A DNA stretch of 64,000 bases from an uncultured Bacilli bacterium (lineage in GTDB: Bacteria > Bacillota_I > Bacilli_A > RF39 > UBA660), in contig CAKOUW010000007.1 in assembly GCA_934120715.1 (NCBI GenBank), forward strand, positions 1-64,000, read 5' to 3'. The notes beneath the pieces were generated by a model that was not told the DNA's origin, searched no databases, and worked only from the letters and a program-made list of their open reading frames with translations. Positions 17,672-26,340 of this stretch are shown here, piece by piece. The position numbers and the translations under genes were made by a program. Numbering within the stretch: position 1 is the stretch's first letter; every line of letters begins with the position of its first letter.

Positions 17672-19066
17672 ATGAAGTTAAATAAAATTATTAATTGTGA
17701 TTTTGATGTAGATATAACTGGTATTAGTGAAGATTCAAGGCACATTAAGCCTGGTTATCTGTTTGTTGCGACTAAAGGTTTTAATGTAGACCATTTTGAT
17801 TTTGTTAATGATGCAATTGCTAATGGGGCTGCTGCTGTTGTTTGTGACAGAAAAGCTGATTTTTCAGTTCCAACTGTTGTTGTTTCTGATATTAATGAGG
17901 CCTTGATAAAATGTTGTGAGAAGTTTTATGATGTAGAGGCAAATGAATTCAATTTTATTGGTATAACTGGTACTGATGGTAAAACAACTGTTGCTTCATT
18001 AATAAAGCAACTTTTAGATGATTCTATTCCAATTGCTTATATTGGGACAAATGGTATGAGTGTTATGGGTGAAAAATTTTCTACAAGTAATACTACTCCA
18101 TGTGTTTGTGAACTTTATTCCTTATTTTCTATAATCAAAAATAAAGGATGTAAAGATATTGTAATGGAAGCGTCAAGTGAAGCACTTTTGCATGGCAGAG
18201 TTGATTCTATAAAATATGATATTGCTATTTATACTAATATTACTGAAGATCATCTTAATGTTCATAAAACTATTGAAAATTATATAAATTCTAAGCTTAA
18301 GTTATGTGATTTAGTTAATGACAATGGCGTTATATTAGTTAATGGGGATGATGATATCTGTAAAGCTATTGACGATCCTAGAAAAAAGACTTATGGTTTT
18401 GGTAGTGACAATTACTATGTAATTAAAGATGTACATTTTATGTCTAATTTTGTAAAATTTGATGTTACATGTAAAGATTTTACTTATACTGTTGAAAGTC
18501 CATTAATTGGTAAGTTTAATATATATAATGCGGCTTTGGTTTTAATTGTTGGACTTATTAAGAAGATAGAACCAAAAGTTTTACTTAAACGTATTAAATC
18601 TTTTAAACCTATTGATGGTAGAATGGAAAAGTTAGATTTTGGTCAAAACTATACTATAATACTTGATTATGCACATACTTATAATGGTATAAAGAGCGTC
18701 TTGGATTGTTTTGAAGGCAGACATCGTGTTATTTTATTGACTGGTGCTGCTGGTGGTAGAGAAAAGGAGAAGCGTTCTAAGATTGGAACTTTGATACTTT
18801 CTCGTGCTGATTATGTTATTTTTACTATGGATGATCCACGTTATGAAAAAGTTGAAGATATAGTTGCTCAAATGATTGGTGAGAATAAGTCTACTAATTA
18901 TGAGACTATTGTTGATAGAAAGAGTGCAATATATAAATCTTTTGATATGGCTAAGCCAGGTGATGTTGTTTTAATACTTGGTAAGGGTAGAGATAACTAT
19001 ATGGCTGTTGAAGATAAAAAATTACCTTATTGTGACTATGATGTTATTAAGAGTTATTTTGAATAG
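17672..19066 (+). CDS. murE: UDP-N-acetylmuramyl-tripeptide synthetase (MurE)
   Basis: 464 aa. The N-terminal UDP-sugar domain, the ATP loop GITGTDGKTT, the carbamylated-Lys region YINSKLKL, and the C-terminal domain with TGAAGGREKEKR are all present. MurE adds the third residue of the peptidoglycan stem. The motif that selects meso-diaminopimelate in DNPR-type enzymes reads DDPRYE here, so the Arg is kept but Asn is Asp and the substrate is not certain. Two adjacent ATG codons (17669, 17672) are possible; the second is better spaced from GGAGG. Confidence 0.9.
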   Translation: MKLNKIINCDFDVDITGISEDSRHIKPGYLFVATKGFNVDHFDFVNDAIANGAAAVVCDRKADFSVPTVVVSDINEALIKCCEKFYDVEANEFNFIGITGTDGKTTVASLIKQLLDDSIPIAYIGTNGMSVMGEKFSTSNTTPCVCELYSLFSIIKNKGCKDIVMEASSEALLHGRVDSIKYDIAIYTNITEDHLNVHKTIENYINSKLKLCDLVNDNGVILVNGDDDICKAIDDPRKKTYGFGSDNYYVIKDVHFMSNFVKFDVTCKDFTYTVESPLIGKFNIYNAALVLIVGLIKKIEPKVLLKRIKSFKPIDGRMEKLDFGQNYTIILDYAHTYNGIKSVLDCFEGRHRVILLTGAAGGREKEKRSKIGTLILSRADYVIFTMDDPRYEKVEDIVAQMIGENKSTNYETIVDRKSAIYKSFDMAKPGDVVLILGKGRDNYMAVEDKKLPYCDYDVIKSYFE

Positions 19067-19088
19067 AAAGCAATTTTGCTTTTTTTCT
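19067..19088 (+). terminator. Terminator after murE
   Basis: AAAGCAA / TTGCTTT stem with short loop, then TTTTTTC. Confidence 0.7.
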
Positions 19089-19093
19089 TTTTC

Positions 19094-19122
19094 TTGACAA
19101 GGCTTTAAAATAAATCTACAAT
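19094..19122 (+). promoter_or_regulatory. Promoter of rny
   Basis: TTGACA, 17-bp spacer, TACAAT. A 7-bp inverted repeat (TAGATTA / TAATCTA) sits in the leader at 19128-19150 just before the ribosome site. Confidence 0.75.
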
Positions 19123-19162
19123 ATAGTTAGATTATGCTTAGCTTAATCTAGATGGAGGAAAT

Positions 19163-20719
19163 ATGGACAATAGCATTTTATTCTCCATTTTACTTGTAGC
19201 TGTTGGATTATTGATTGGTTTTATTTTAACGTTAGTTATAAATAATTTAAGAGTTAATAGAGCTTCTAAAAAGGTTGATGATATGATTTCTCAAGCTAAA
19301 AAGGAAGTTGAAAAACTAAAGAGAGATGCTGCAATTGAACAAAAAGAAGAGGCACATAAAATTAAAATGGACTTAGATAAAGAGATTCGTGAAAAAAAAG
19401 ATGAGTTAAAAGAATCTGAAAAGCGTTTACTTCAGCGTGAGGCTAGTATAGATAAACGTGATGAACTTTATCAAAGAAGGGAAGCATCTTTAGATGAGCG
19501 TGAGGATAAACTTTCTGAGCGTCAAATGGAAATCCAGAATGATAAGAGTAAAGTGGAAGAAATTAAGAGAGAACAGCTTGAGCTGTTAGAAAAAATTTCT
19601 GGTTTTAGTAAAGAAAAGGCTAAAGACTTATTAATGTCTACAGTTAGAGAAAATATGAGTAAAGAGGTAGCTGAATATATTAAAGAAATGGAAAATGAGG
19701 CTAAACTTTCTGCTGATAAAACTGCTCGTGAACTTATTGTTAGCTCTATGCAGCGATATGCTTCAGATATAGCTAGTGATCAAACTGTAACAGTTGTTGA
19801 TTTACCAACTGATGAAATGAAAGGAAGAATTATTGGTCGTGAGGGTAGAAATATACGTACTATTGAGGCTATAACTGGTGTTGATTTAATTATTGATGAT
19901 ACACCTGAAGCTGTAGTATTATCTAGCTTTGATCCGTTAAGGAGAGAAATAGCACGAGTTACCTTGGAGACCTTAATCAAAGATGGTAGAATTCATCCTA
20001 CTAGGATTGAAGAGTTATATGATAAAGTATGCAAAGATATGCATAAGAAAATTATTGAGTATGGTCAAGAAGCTACTTTCGAACTTGGACTTACTAAGTT
20101 TGATCCAGCACTTATTGAAACGATTGGTAAACTTCATTTTAGAACAAGTTATGGTCAAAATGCTTTACAACATTCAATAGAAGTAGCACAATTATCTGGT
20201 TTATTAGCTGCAGAGTTAGGTGAAAATGTTACCTTAGCTAAAAGAGCTGGTTTATTACATGATATAGGAAAAGCAATTGATCATGAGATTGAAGGAAGTC
20301 ATGTTGACATTGGTGTTGATTTAGCTAAAAAGTATAATGAGGATGAGGTTATTGTTAATGCTATAGCTTCGCATCATGGTGATACAAATGCTACTAGTGT
20401 AATATCTACAATTGTAGCAATTGCGGATGCTTTATCTGCATCACGTCCTGGTGCTAGAAATGATTCATTAGAAAATTATATAAAGAGGTTAACTCAACTT
20501 GAAGAAGTGGGTAATAATATTAATGGTGTAGAAAAGACCTTTGCTGTACAGGCTGGTAGGGAGTTACGTGTTATTGTTAAACCTGAAGAGGTCGATGACT
20601 TGGAAGCTCATAAAATAGCTAGAGAAGTAAAAGAGAAAATTGAAGCTAATATGAAATATCCAGGTACAATTAAAATTACTGTTATTCGTGAGACACGTGC
20701 TCAAGAAGAAGCAAAGTAG
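19163..20719 (+). CDS. rny: Ribonuclease Y
   Basis: 518 aa, normal length. N-terminal membrane helix (residues about 5-27), a long charged coiled coil (30-165), a KH domain with GRIIGREGRNIRTIE, and an HD domain with the metal pair in LLHDIGKAIDHE. RNase Y is the membrane-bound endoribonuclease that starts mRNA decay in Bacilli. It has its own promoter and terminator, so it is transcribed alone. Confidence 0.96.
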   Translation: MDNSILFSILLVAVGLLIGFILTLVINNLRVNRASKKVDDMISQAKKEVEKLKRDAAIEQKEEAHKIKMDLDKEIREKKDELKESEKRLLQREASIDKRDELYQRREASLDEREDKLSERQMEIQNDKSKVEEIKREQLELLEKISGFSKEKAKDLLMSTVRENMSKEVAEYIKEMENEAKLSADKTARELIVSSMQRYASDIASDQTVTVVDLPTDEMKGRIIGREGRNIRTIEAITGVDLIIDDTPEAVVLSSFDPLRREIARVTLETLIKDGRIHPTRIEELYDKVCKDMHKKIIEYGQEATFELGLTKFDPALIETIGKLHFRTSYGQNALQHSIEVAQLSGLLAAELGENVTLAKRAGLLHDIGKAIDHEIEGSHVDIGVDLAKKYNEDEVIVNAIASHHGDTNATSVISTIVAIADALSASRPGARNDSLENYIKRLTQLEEVGNNINGVEKTFAVQAGRELRVIVKPEEVDDLEAHKIAREVKEKIEANMKYPGTIKITVIRETRAQEEAK

Positions 20720-20749
20720 AGACTTTTATAGAAAAAAGTCTTTTTTTTT
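20720..20749 (+). terminator. Terminator after rny
   Basis: AGACTTTT / AAAAGTCT stem followed by nine T. Confidence 0.8.
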
Positions 20750-20764
20750 CGAATAATATAATGG

Positions 20765-21115
20765 GTGATTAAAATTAATAAATTATTTTTATTTTGGATG
20801 ATTGGTAGAAAAGTTTATAATACTAGAAATATTTGTTCTAATTCAGTTTATAAGTGTTCTGCTTTTTGTACTTATCGTTTTGGTAATAGTAATAGTTTTT
20901 CAATATTTAATATTAAAATGATGCAGAAGTTTTATTGTACTTTTCCAATTTTTAATTTAAAGCTTAATGAGTTAACTTGGGATCATTATATTGAATTACT
21001 TAAGATTAATGATCTTTCAGAACGTTATTTTTATTTTGGAATAGCACTTTTTTGTCGAAGTAACATTTCTGATTTGAAGTTGATTATTGGGAATGATATT
21101 TATAATTATATATAA
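20765..21115 (+). pseudogene. N-terminal fragment of a DUF1016 (YhcG-type) protein
   Basis: 116 aa from a GTG start (20765). The sequence follows the DUF1016 N-terminal domain: FWMIGRKVY, then FSIFNIKMMQKFYCTFPI and LTWDHYIELLKINDLSERYF. Full YhcG proteins are over 300 aa and end in a PD-(D/E)XK nuclease domain linked to defence or DNA repair. That domain is absent, and a stop and terminator follow directly. So this is either a decayed remnant or one of the stand-alone short DUF1016 proteins. There is no partner gene nearby. Confidence 0.65.
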
Positions 21116-21150
21116 AAAAATCACTCTATTTTAGTTTTGAGTGATTTTTC
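21114..21150. terminator. Bidirectional terminator between the DUF1016 fragment and RNase J
   Basis: AAAAATCACTC / GAGTGATTTTT 11-bp stem flanked by A and T runs; it serves both converging genes. Confidence 0.8.
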
Positions 21151-21155
21151 TTTAA

Positions 21156-22847
21156 TTATTTTTCAACAGCTTCTCTTTTGATATCCAATATTACTGGTAG
21201 AATTATTGGTCTTCTACCTGTTAGTTCGTTAATGAATGGATATAGCTGTTCTGTTATATTGTTTTTTAATATTGCGAATGTTGTTTTTGGGTTTTGTAAG
21301 TCATTTTTTATTATTGTTTCAGCTTTATTTTCTATTTTCTTTATTAGTTCTTCATTTTCATTTACTAGAATAAAGCCTCTTGTTGTAATATTTGGTTTTA
21401 TTAATAGTTCTCTTTTTTTCATATCAACATTTATAATTACAACTAGAATACCATCGTTTGCCATTATTTTACGATCTTTTATAACGGCACTTCCTATTTG
21501 ACCAATTCTATTTCCGTCGACATATATATCGGCACCACTTATACTTTCTCCTCTAGTTATTACATGATCCTTTAAAATCAATGTATCACCATTTTTAAGA
21601 ATAAAAGTATTTTCTTTTGGAATTCCACAGTTTATTCCAATATCCGCCTGTTTTTTTAACATACGATAATCACCATGGAATGGCATTAAATATTTTGGTT
21701 TAAGTAATCTAATCATTAATTTAATTTCTTCTTCATTAGCATGACCAGAAGTATGTAGGTCTGTTAAGACACTGTTTGTATACACTTTAACGCCTTTTAA
21801 ATATAATTTATTTATTGTTTTTGAAATACTTAAGGCATTACCTGGAATAGCACTTGATGAGAATATTACAACATCATCTGGGCGTAATTTTATTTGTTTG
21901 TGAGTACCATTAGATATTCTTGATAATGCTGCTAGAGGTTCTCCTTGACTACCAGTGCATAGAATGGTTACTTCACCTGGCTTTAAATTATTCGCTTCTT
22001 CTGGTGAAATTAATAATTCTTTATGATCAATATATTCTCCATTTAGAGAAATATTAATATTATTTTCCATACTACGACCAAAAATACAGATTTTTCTATT
22101 ATGTTTATAGCAAGTTTCAAATATATGCTTAACTCTATAAATATTTGATGCGAATGTAGCAATTATAATTCTGTTTGTTTTGCATTTATCAAACATTTCA
22201 GATAGAGTTTCGTCAACTGCTGATTCACTGCTTGAAAAGCCTTCATTTAAGGCATTTGTTGAATCTCCAATTAATACGTCGACACCGTCTTCTCCAAGGC
22301 AAGCCATTTTATATAAGTCGGCCATTGGTCCTATTGGGGTTAAGTCAAATTTATAATCACCAGTTGTTACAATTCTGCCATCCGGCGTTTTAATACTTAT
22401 ACCATGAGAATCTGGTATAGAGTGTGTTGTTCTGAAAAATTCAACCTCAATTTCTTTAAATTTAAGTTTAGTATTTTCGGTATATACATATAAATTATCA
22501 TATCTAATATTTTTATCTTGTAATTTAACCGCAATTAATTCTTTAGCATGATTTGGAGCATAGATTGCAGGAATATTAATACTTTGTAGTAAAAACGGTA
22601 TACCTCCAATGTGATCTTCATGGCCATGCGTTATTAATAAGGCTTTAATTTTATCTTCATTTTCCTTTAGAAAAGTAAAATCTGGTAAAACGTAATCAAC
22701 TCCCATTAATTCACTTTCTGGAAAACTTACACCGGCATCAATAATAACAATTGCGTCTTTATGCATTACACAATACATATTTTTTCCGACTTCTCCTAAA
22801 CCACCCAAAACAACTATTTTCGTTTCGTTGTTTTCTTGTTTATTCAT
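21156..22847 (-). CDS. rnjA: Ribonuclease J
   Basis: 563 aa. The metallo-beta-lactamase motif THGHEDHIGG, the beta-CASP region and the C-terminal domain fit RNase J. The enzyme has 5' exonuclease and endonuclease activity on mRNA and matures rRNA. Which paralogue (J1 or J2) it is cannot be fixed from one copy. RBS AGGAG lies just before the ATG and a sigma-A-like promoter further upstream. Confidence 0.93.
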   Translation of the reverse strand: MNKQENNETKIVVLGGLGEVGKNMYCVMHKDAIVIIDAGVSFPESELMGVDYVLPDFTFLKENEDKIKALLITHGHEDHIGGIPFLLQSINIPAIYAPNHAKELIAVKLQDKNIRYDNLYVYTENTKLKFKEIEVEFFRTTHSIPDSHGISIKTPDGRIVTTGDYKFDLTPIGPMADLYKMACLGEDGVDVLIGDSTNALNEGFSSSESAVDETLSEMFDKCKTNRIIIATFASNIYRVKHIFETCYKHNRKICIFGRSMENNINISLNGEYIDHKELLISPEEANNLKPGEVTILCTGSQGEPLAALSRISNGTHKQIKLRPDDVVIFSSSAIPGNALSISKTINKLYLKGVKVYTNSVLTDLHTSGHANEEEIKLMIRLLKPKYLMPFHGDYRMLKKQADIGINCGIPKENTFILKNGDTLILKDHVITRGESISGADIYVDGNRIGQIGSAVIKDRKIMANDGILVVIINVDMKKRELLIKPNITTRGFILVNENEELIKKIENKAETIIKNDLQNPKTTFAILKNNITEQLYPFINELTGRRPIILPVILDIKREAVEK

Positions 22848-22885
22848 AAAAACTCCTTTCTTTTGTGTGAATAACTAACTTAGAA

Positions 22886-22914
22886 ATTATACTATATAAA
22901 TTCAATTTTGTCCA
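22886..22914 (-). promoter_or_regulatory. Promoter of RNase J gene
   Basis: Minus strand TGGACA, 17-bp spacer, TATAAT, about 40 bp before the start codon. Confidence 0.65.
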
Positions 22915-22987
22915 TCTTTTTCTGGTGTTGCACCTTACTAGTGGTTTATGTTATTATAGAAGTGAATAGTTAGAAAAGGGTAGTATT

Positions 22988-23656
22988 ATGAGTGATAGTA
23001 GTAAAAAATTTGCTGAAGGTATATGCTTTTATAAGTTATTTTGGTTTTTTATTTTATTTTCTATTTTTGGTTCTTTATATGAAAAAGTACAATATTTTAT
23101 TGTTCATTATTTTAGAGATGGTTCTATTCTTTGGCCATCACGTACAGCTGTTATATATGGTCAATTTAATATGATTTATGGTTTTGGAGCTGTGTTATTT
23201 TTAATTTTTCTTAATAGTAATAAGAATAATAATTTATTAATATTTTTAAAAGCTAGTTTTATTGGAGGATTTTTTGAATACATAATTAGCTTTTTGTTGG
23301 AAGTTTTTATAGGTGCTAGTTCATGGAATTATAGTGATAAGTTTTTAAATATTAATGGTAGAACTACGGTACCTATTATGATATTTTGGGGATTATTAGG
23401 TTTTATACTTGTTAAGGTAATATATCCTTTTTTATCTAGGATAATAGAGCAAGTCCCTTATAAATTTGGATGTTTAGTAAGTATATTTTTACTAATATTT
23501 TTGGCTTTTGATATGACTATATCTTGGACTGCTTTATTGAGACAAAATTTAAGAAGAAAGGGAGTAGGACCATTTACTTTAGTGGACGAGTTTTACGATA
23601 AGATTTATACAGATGACTATTTAAAGAAAGTATATCCTAATATGGTTAGTAAGTAA
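22988..23656 (+). CDS. CmpB-type (putative ABC-transporter type IV) membrane protein
   Basis: 222 aa with five or six membrane helices. The pattern FSIFGSLYEKVQYFI near the start, WPSRTAVIYGQFNMIYGFGA, and the G-x-F-E-Y-I-x-SFLLEVFIGASSWNYS block match the PF06541 family. A second, shorter member is at 38199-38699. The family has no settled function. The next gene, a glycosyltransferase, starts 2 bp after its stop, so they form an operon and may share a role in envelope polymer export, which is inference. Confidence 0.8.
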   Translation: MSDSSKKFAEGICFYKLFWFFILFSIFGSLYEKVQYFIVHYFRDGSILWPSRTAVIYGQFNMIYGFGAVLFLIFLNSNKNNNLLIFLKASFIGGFFEYIISFLLEVFIGASSWNYSDKFLNINGRTTVPIMIFWGLLGFILVKVIYPFLSRIIEQVPYKFGCLVSIFLLIFLAFDMTISWTALLRQNLRRKGVGPFTLVDEFYDKIYTDDYLKKVYPNMVSK

Positions 23657-23657
23657 T

Positions 23658-24881
23658 ATGAAAGAATTAGCGTTATTTTTTAGAGTAATTTCAATATGTT
23701 TAGTTGTTCTTGGACTGCTGTACTATTTATATGTGCTTATTTGTTCTAGACGTAATAAATTATCTTTGATAAAACGTGATAAAAAGAAGCCTAAGTTTTG
23801 TATTCTTATTCCTGCTAGAAACGAGTCAAAAGTAATAGAAGCTCTCTTAATTAGTATTGGAAATCAGAGTTATAAAGTTCCTTTTTCTGATGTTTATATA
23901 ATTGTTGAAAGTAAGGCTGATAAGACAAATTTAATTGCTTCTAAATATGGGGCAAATATTATTATAAGAAAGAATTTGAATTTGAAGCGTAAAGGGTATG
24001 CTTTGGATGAGGGGGTAAAAGAAATTATAAAAAAACATAGTTATGATGCATATTTTATTTTTGATGCGGATAATGTACTTGATAAGAATTATTTTAAAAA
24101 TATGTTAAATACTTATATTTCTGGATATGATATTGGTATTGGTTATCGTAATTGTAAAAATGGTAATGATAATGTTATTTCTGCTTGTTCGGCTCTTACT
24201 TTTTCTATGGTTAATACTATATCTAATAAACGTAAAATGAAAAATCATAATACGTTAACAATAAGTGGTACTGGCTTTTATGTAACGGGATATTTAATAG
24301 ATGAGTGGAAAGGCTATCCTTTTAATAGTCTAACTGAGGATTATGAACTTACTTTGTATGCTACAACGAGAGGATTAAGTACATCTTATAATGAAAAAGC
24401 TATTTTCTATGATGAGCAACCTACAAAATATAGTGTGACTAAAACTCAGAGAGTTAGATGGATTAGGGGATATTTTGATTCTAGGAGAAAATATATTGCA
24501 AAACTTAGAGAGAAACGATCTTTACATACTGCTAATTATGGTTCTATCATATCAGAAATAGCTGGGGTTAAACCTTTTATTATGTCGATTATTGGAATTT
24601 TATTTTTTATACTTTCAGATTTGATGTTAATGATCCTTAATTGTAATTATGTAGTTGTTTTATTTTTAATTTTACTTGTGTTTGAACTTTATATTATGCT
24701 TTCTTTAATAACTTTAATAATTATAATAAAAGAACGTGGTAAATTAGATTTAAATTCTTCTATTAGCATTAAGGCTATTTTATTTAATCCTATTTATCTT
24801 TTTAGTTATATTCCATGTGCGATAAAAGCATTAGTAGTAAAAGATGTTAGTTGGGATAGGATAGATCATAATAAGAATTAG
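23658..24881 (+). CDS. Membrane-bound family 2 glycosyltransferase
   Basis: 407 aa. An N-terminal membrane helix (about 5-27) is followed by a GT-A fold: ILIPARNES, the DAD metal motif in FIFDADNVLDKNYF, the acceptor region LTEDYELTLYA, and the QxxRW motif in QRVRWIRGY. C-terminal helices span about 300-400. This layout is that of processive synthases that make and export polysaccharides or glycolipids. The sugar is unknown. Confidence 0.85.
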   Translation: MKELALFFRVISICLVVLGLLYYLYVLICSRRNKLSLIKRDKKKPKFCILIPARNESKVIEALLISIGNQSYKVPFSDVYIIVESKADKTNLIASKYGANIIIRKNLNLKRKGYALDEGVKEIIKKHSYDAYFIFDADNVLDKNYFKNMLNTYISGYDIGIGYRNCKNGNDNVISACSALTFSMVNTISNKRKMKNHNTLTISGTGFYVTGYLIDEWKGYPFNSLTEDYELTLYATTRGLSTSYNEKAIFYDEQPTKYSVTKTQRVRWIRGYFDSRRKYIAKLREKRSLHTANYGSIISEIAGVKPFIMSIIGILFFILSDLMLMILNCNYVVVLFLILLVFELYIMLSLITLIIIIKERGKLDLNSSISIKAILFNPIYLFSYIPCAIKALVVKDVSWDRIDHNKN

Positions 24882-24889
24882 AACGTTTA

Positions 24890-24918
24890 TTTACAACTTA
24901 TTATATAAGTGATACAAT
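24890..24918 (+). promoter_or_regulatory. Promoter of ftsY
   Basis: TTTACA, 17-bp spacer, extended -10 TGATACAAT, about 15 bp before the ATG. Confidence 0.6.
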
Positions 24919-24933
24919 TTAAGTGGTGATTAT

Positions 24934-25935
24934 ATGGGATTTTTTAATAAAATTAAAAGTATTTTTAAGGGTAATAATAATACAGATGAAAAAAATATAA
25001 GTAGTGATAGTAGTGTTAAGACTTATGAAAAGGGTCTTTCTAAATCGAGAGAAGGTTTTGTATCAAAACTTGTTAATTTATCTAATAAATATAAAAAAGT
25101 AACAGACGAATATTTTGATGAGTTAGAAGAAATTTTAATTATGGCAGATATTGGTGTTAATACTGTTATGGATTTTATTGATAGATTAAGAGATCGTGTT
25201 AAAAAAGAAAAGATCGATAATCCTGAATTATTAAAAGAAATAATTGTTGATGAATTATTTATTATATATGTAGGTGATCAGGTTTTATCAAGTAAAATAA
25301 ATTTTAATCCTAATGGCCCTACAGTTATTTTGTTTGTTGGGGTAAATGGTGTTGGTAAGACTACTACTATTGGTAAGATTGCGAATGTCTTAAAAAAAGA
25401 TGGTAAAAAGGTTTTACTTGTTGGTGCTGATACGTTTAGAGCTGGTGCTATTGAACAATTGGAAGAATGGAGTAAACGTGTAGATGTAGCGTTTTATAGT
25501 AAAGATGAGGGTAGTGATCCTGCTAGTGTAGTTTATGATGGTGTTAGTAAGGCGATAAGTGACAATTATGATGTTGTTTTAGTTGATACAGCTGGTAGAT
25601 TACAAAATAAAGTTAATTTAATGCATGAGCTTGAAAAGATTAATAAAGTAATAGGAAGCTTAATTGATGGTGGTACAAGTGAAACTTTATTGGTAATTGA
25701 TGCTACTACGGGACAGAATGGTATAAGTCAAGCTAAATCTTTTAAAGAAATAACTAATATTACAGGTATTGTTTTAACTAAAATGGATGGAACAGCTAAA
25801 GGTGGAATTGTTTTGGCTATAAAAGAGATTATAGGGTTACCAGTTAAATATATTGGATTAGGTGAAGGACAAGATGATTTAGAAGCCTTTGATATAGAAA
25901 AATATATTTATGGTTTATTTAAAGATATGATGTAG
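24934..25935 (+). CDS. ftsY: Signal recognition particle receptor FtsY
   Basis: 333 aa. A short charged A domain (1-45), the N domain, and a G domain with GVNGVGKTTT, DTAGR and TKMDG. FtsY receives SRP-bound ribosomes at the membrane. The gene is followed with no gap by ylxM, the usual partner, and ffh lies 2.6 kb further on. Confidence 0.96.
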   Translation: MGFFNKIKSIFKGNNNTDEKNISSDSSVKTYEKGLSKSREGFVSKLVNLSNKYKKVTDEYFDELEEILIMADIGVNTVMDFIDRLRDRVKKEKIDNPELLKEIIVDELFIIYVGDQVLSSKINFNPNGPTVILFVGVNGVGKTTTIGKIANVLKKDGKKVLLVGADTFRAGAIEQLEEWSKRVDVAFYSKDEGSDPASVVYDGVSKAISDNYDVVLVDTAGRLQNKVNLMHELEKINKVIGSLIDGGTSETLLVIDATTGQNGISQAKSFKEITNITGIVLTKMDGTAKGGIVLAIKEIIGLPVKYIGLGEGQDDLEAFDIEKYIYGLFKDMM

Positions 25936-25944
25936 GTGATACGC

Positions 25945-26238
25945 ATGGAGGATATGTTTTATTATAATGAACTATATGATATATATGCTAATTTGTTAAC
26001 TGATAAGCAAAGATCTTATTATGAAGATTATTATTTTAATAATTTAAGTTTAGGAGAAATGGCTATTAACTATAATGTAAGTAGAAATGCTATTTTTAAA
26101 CAATTAAAGTTTACTGTTTCTAAACTTTTAGAGTTTGAGGAAAAACTTGGTTTTTTAGAAAAAATAAAGAAGTTTAGTGAAGTTGTTTCAAGATGTGGTG
26201 ATAAGAATATTAAAGAGGAATTTGATAATTTATTTTAA
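25945..26238 (+). CDS. ylxM: YlxM, UPF0122 helix-turn-helix protein
   Basis: 97 aa from ATG 25945, with AGGTGAT overlapping the end of ftsY; a GTG at 25936 lies within that site. The sigma-like helix-turn-helix NNLSLGEMAINYNVSRNAIF is typical of YlxM, which binds and helps the SRP system. In most Bacilli ylxM is directly followed by ffh; here a 2.1 kb ATPase gene is placed between them. Confidence 0.9.
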   Translation: MEDMFYYNELYDIYANLLTDKQRSYYEDYYFNNLSLGEMAINYNVSRNAIFKQLKFTVSKLLEFEEKLGFLEKIKKFSEVVSRCGDKNIKEEFDNLF

Positions 26239-26258
26239 GGGGATTTTCTCTTTTTATT
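26236..26258 (+). terminator. Weak terminator after ylxM
   Basis: 7-bp stem with G-U pairs (AAGGGGA / TCTCTTT) and a short T tract. It separates ftsY-ylxM from the next promoter. Confidence 0.4.
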
Positions 26259-26274
26259 TAGGATTAATTTGTTC

Positions 26275-26303
26275 TTGTAAAAGTTTTAAATAATTTGTAT
26301 AAT
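26275..26303 (+). promoter_or_regulatory. Promoter of the HerA-like gene
   Basis: TTGTAA, 17-bp spacer, TATAAT, about 40 bp before the start. Confidence 0.7.
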
Positions 26304-26340
26304 CATTATATGATAGGGGCGGTTTGAAAGGGGTTAAATT

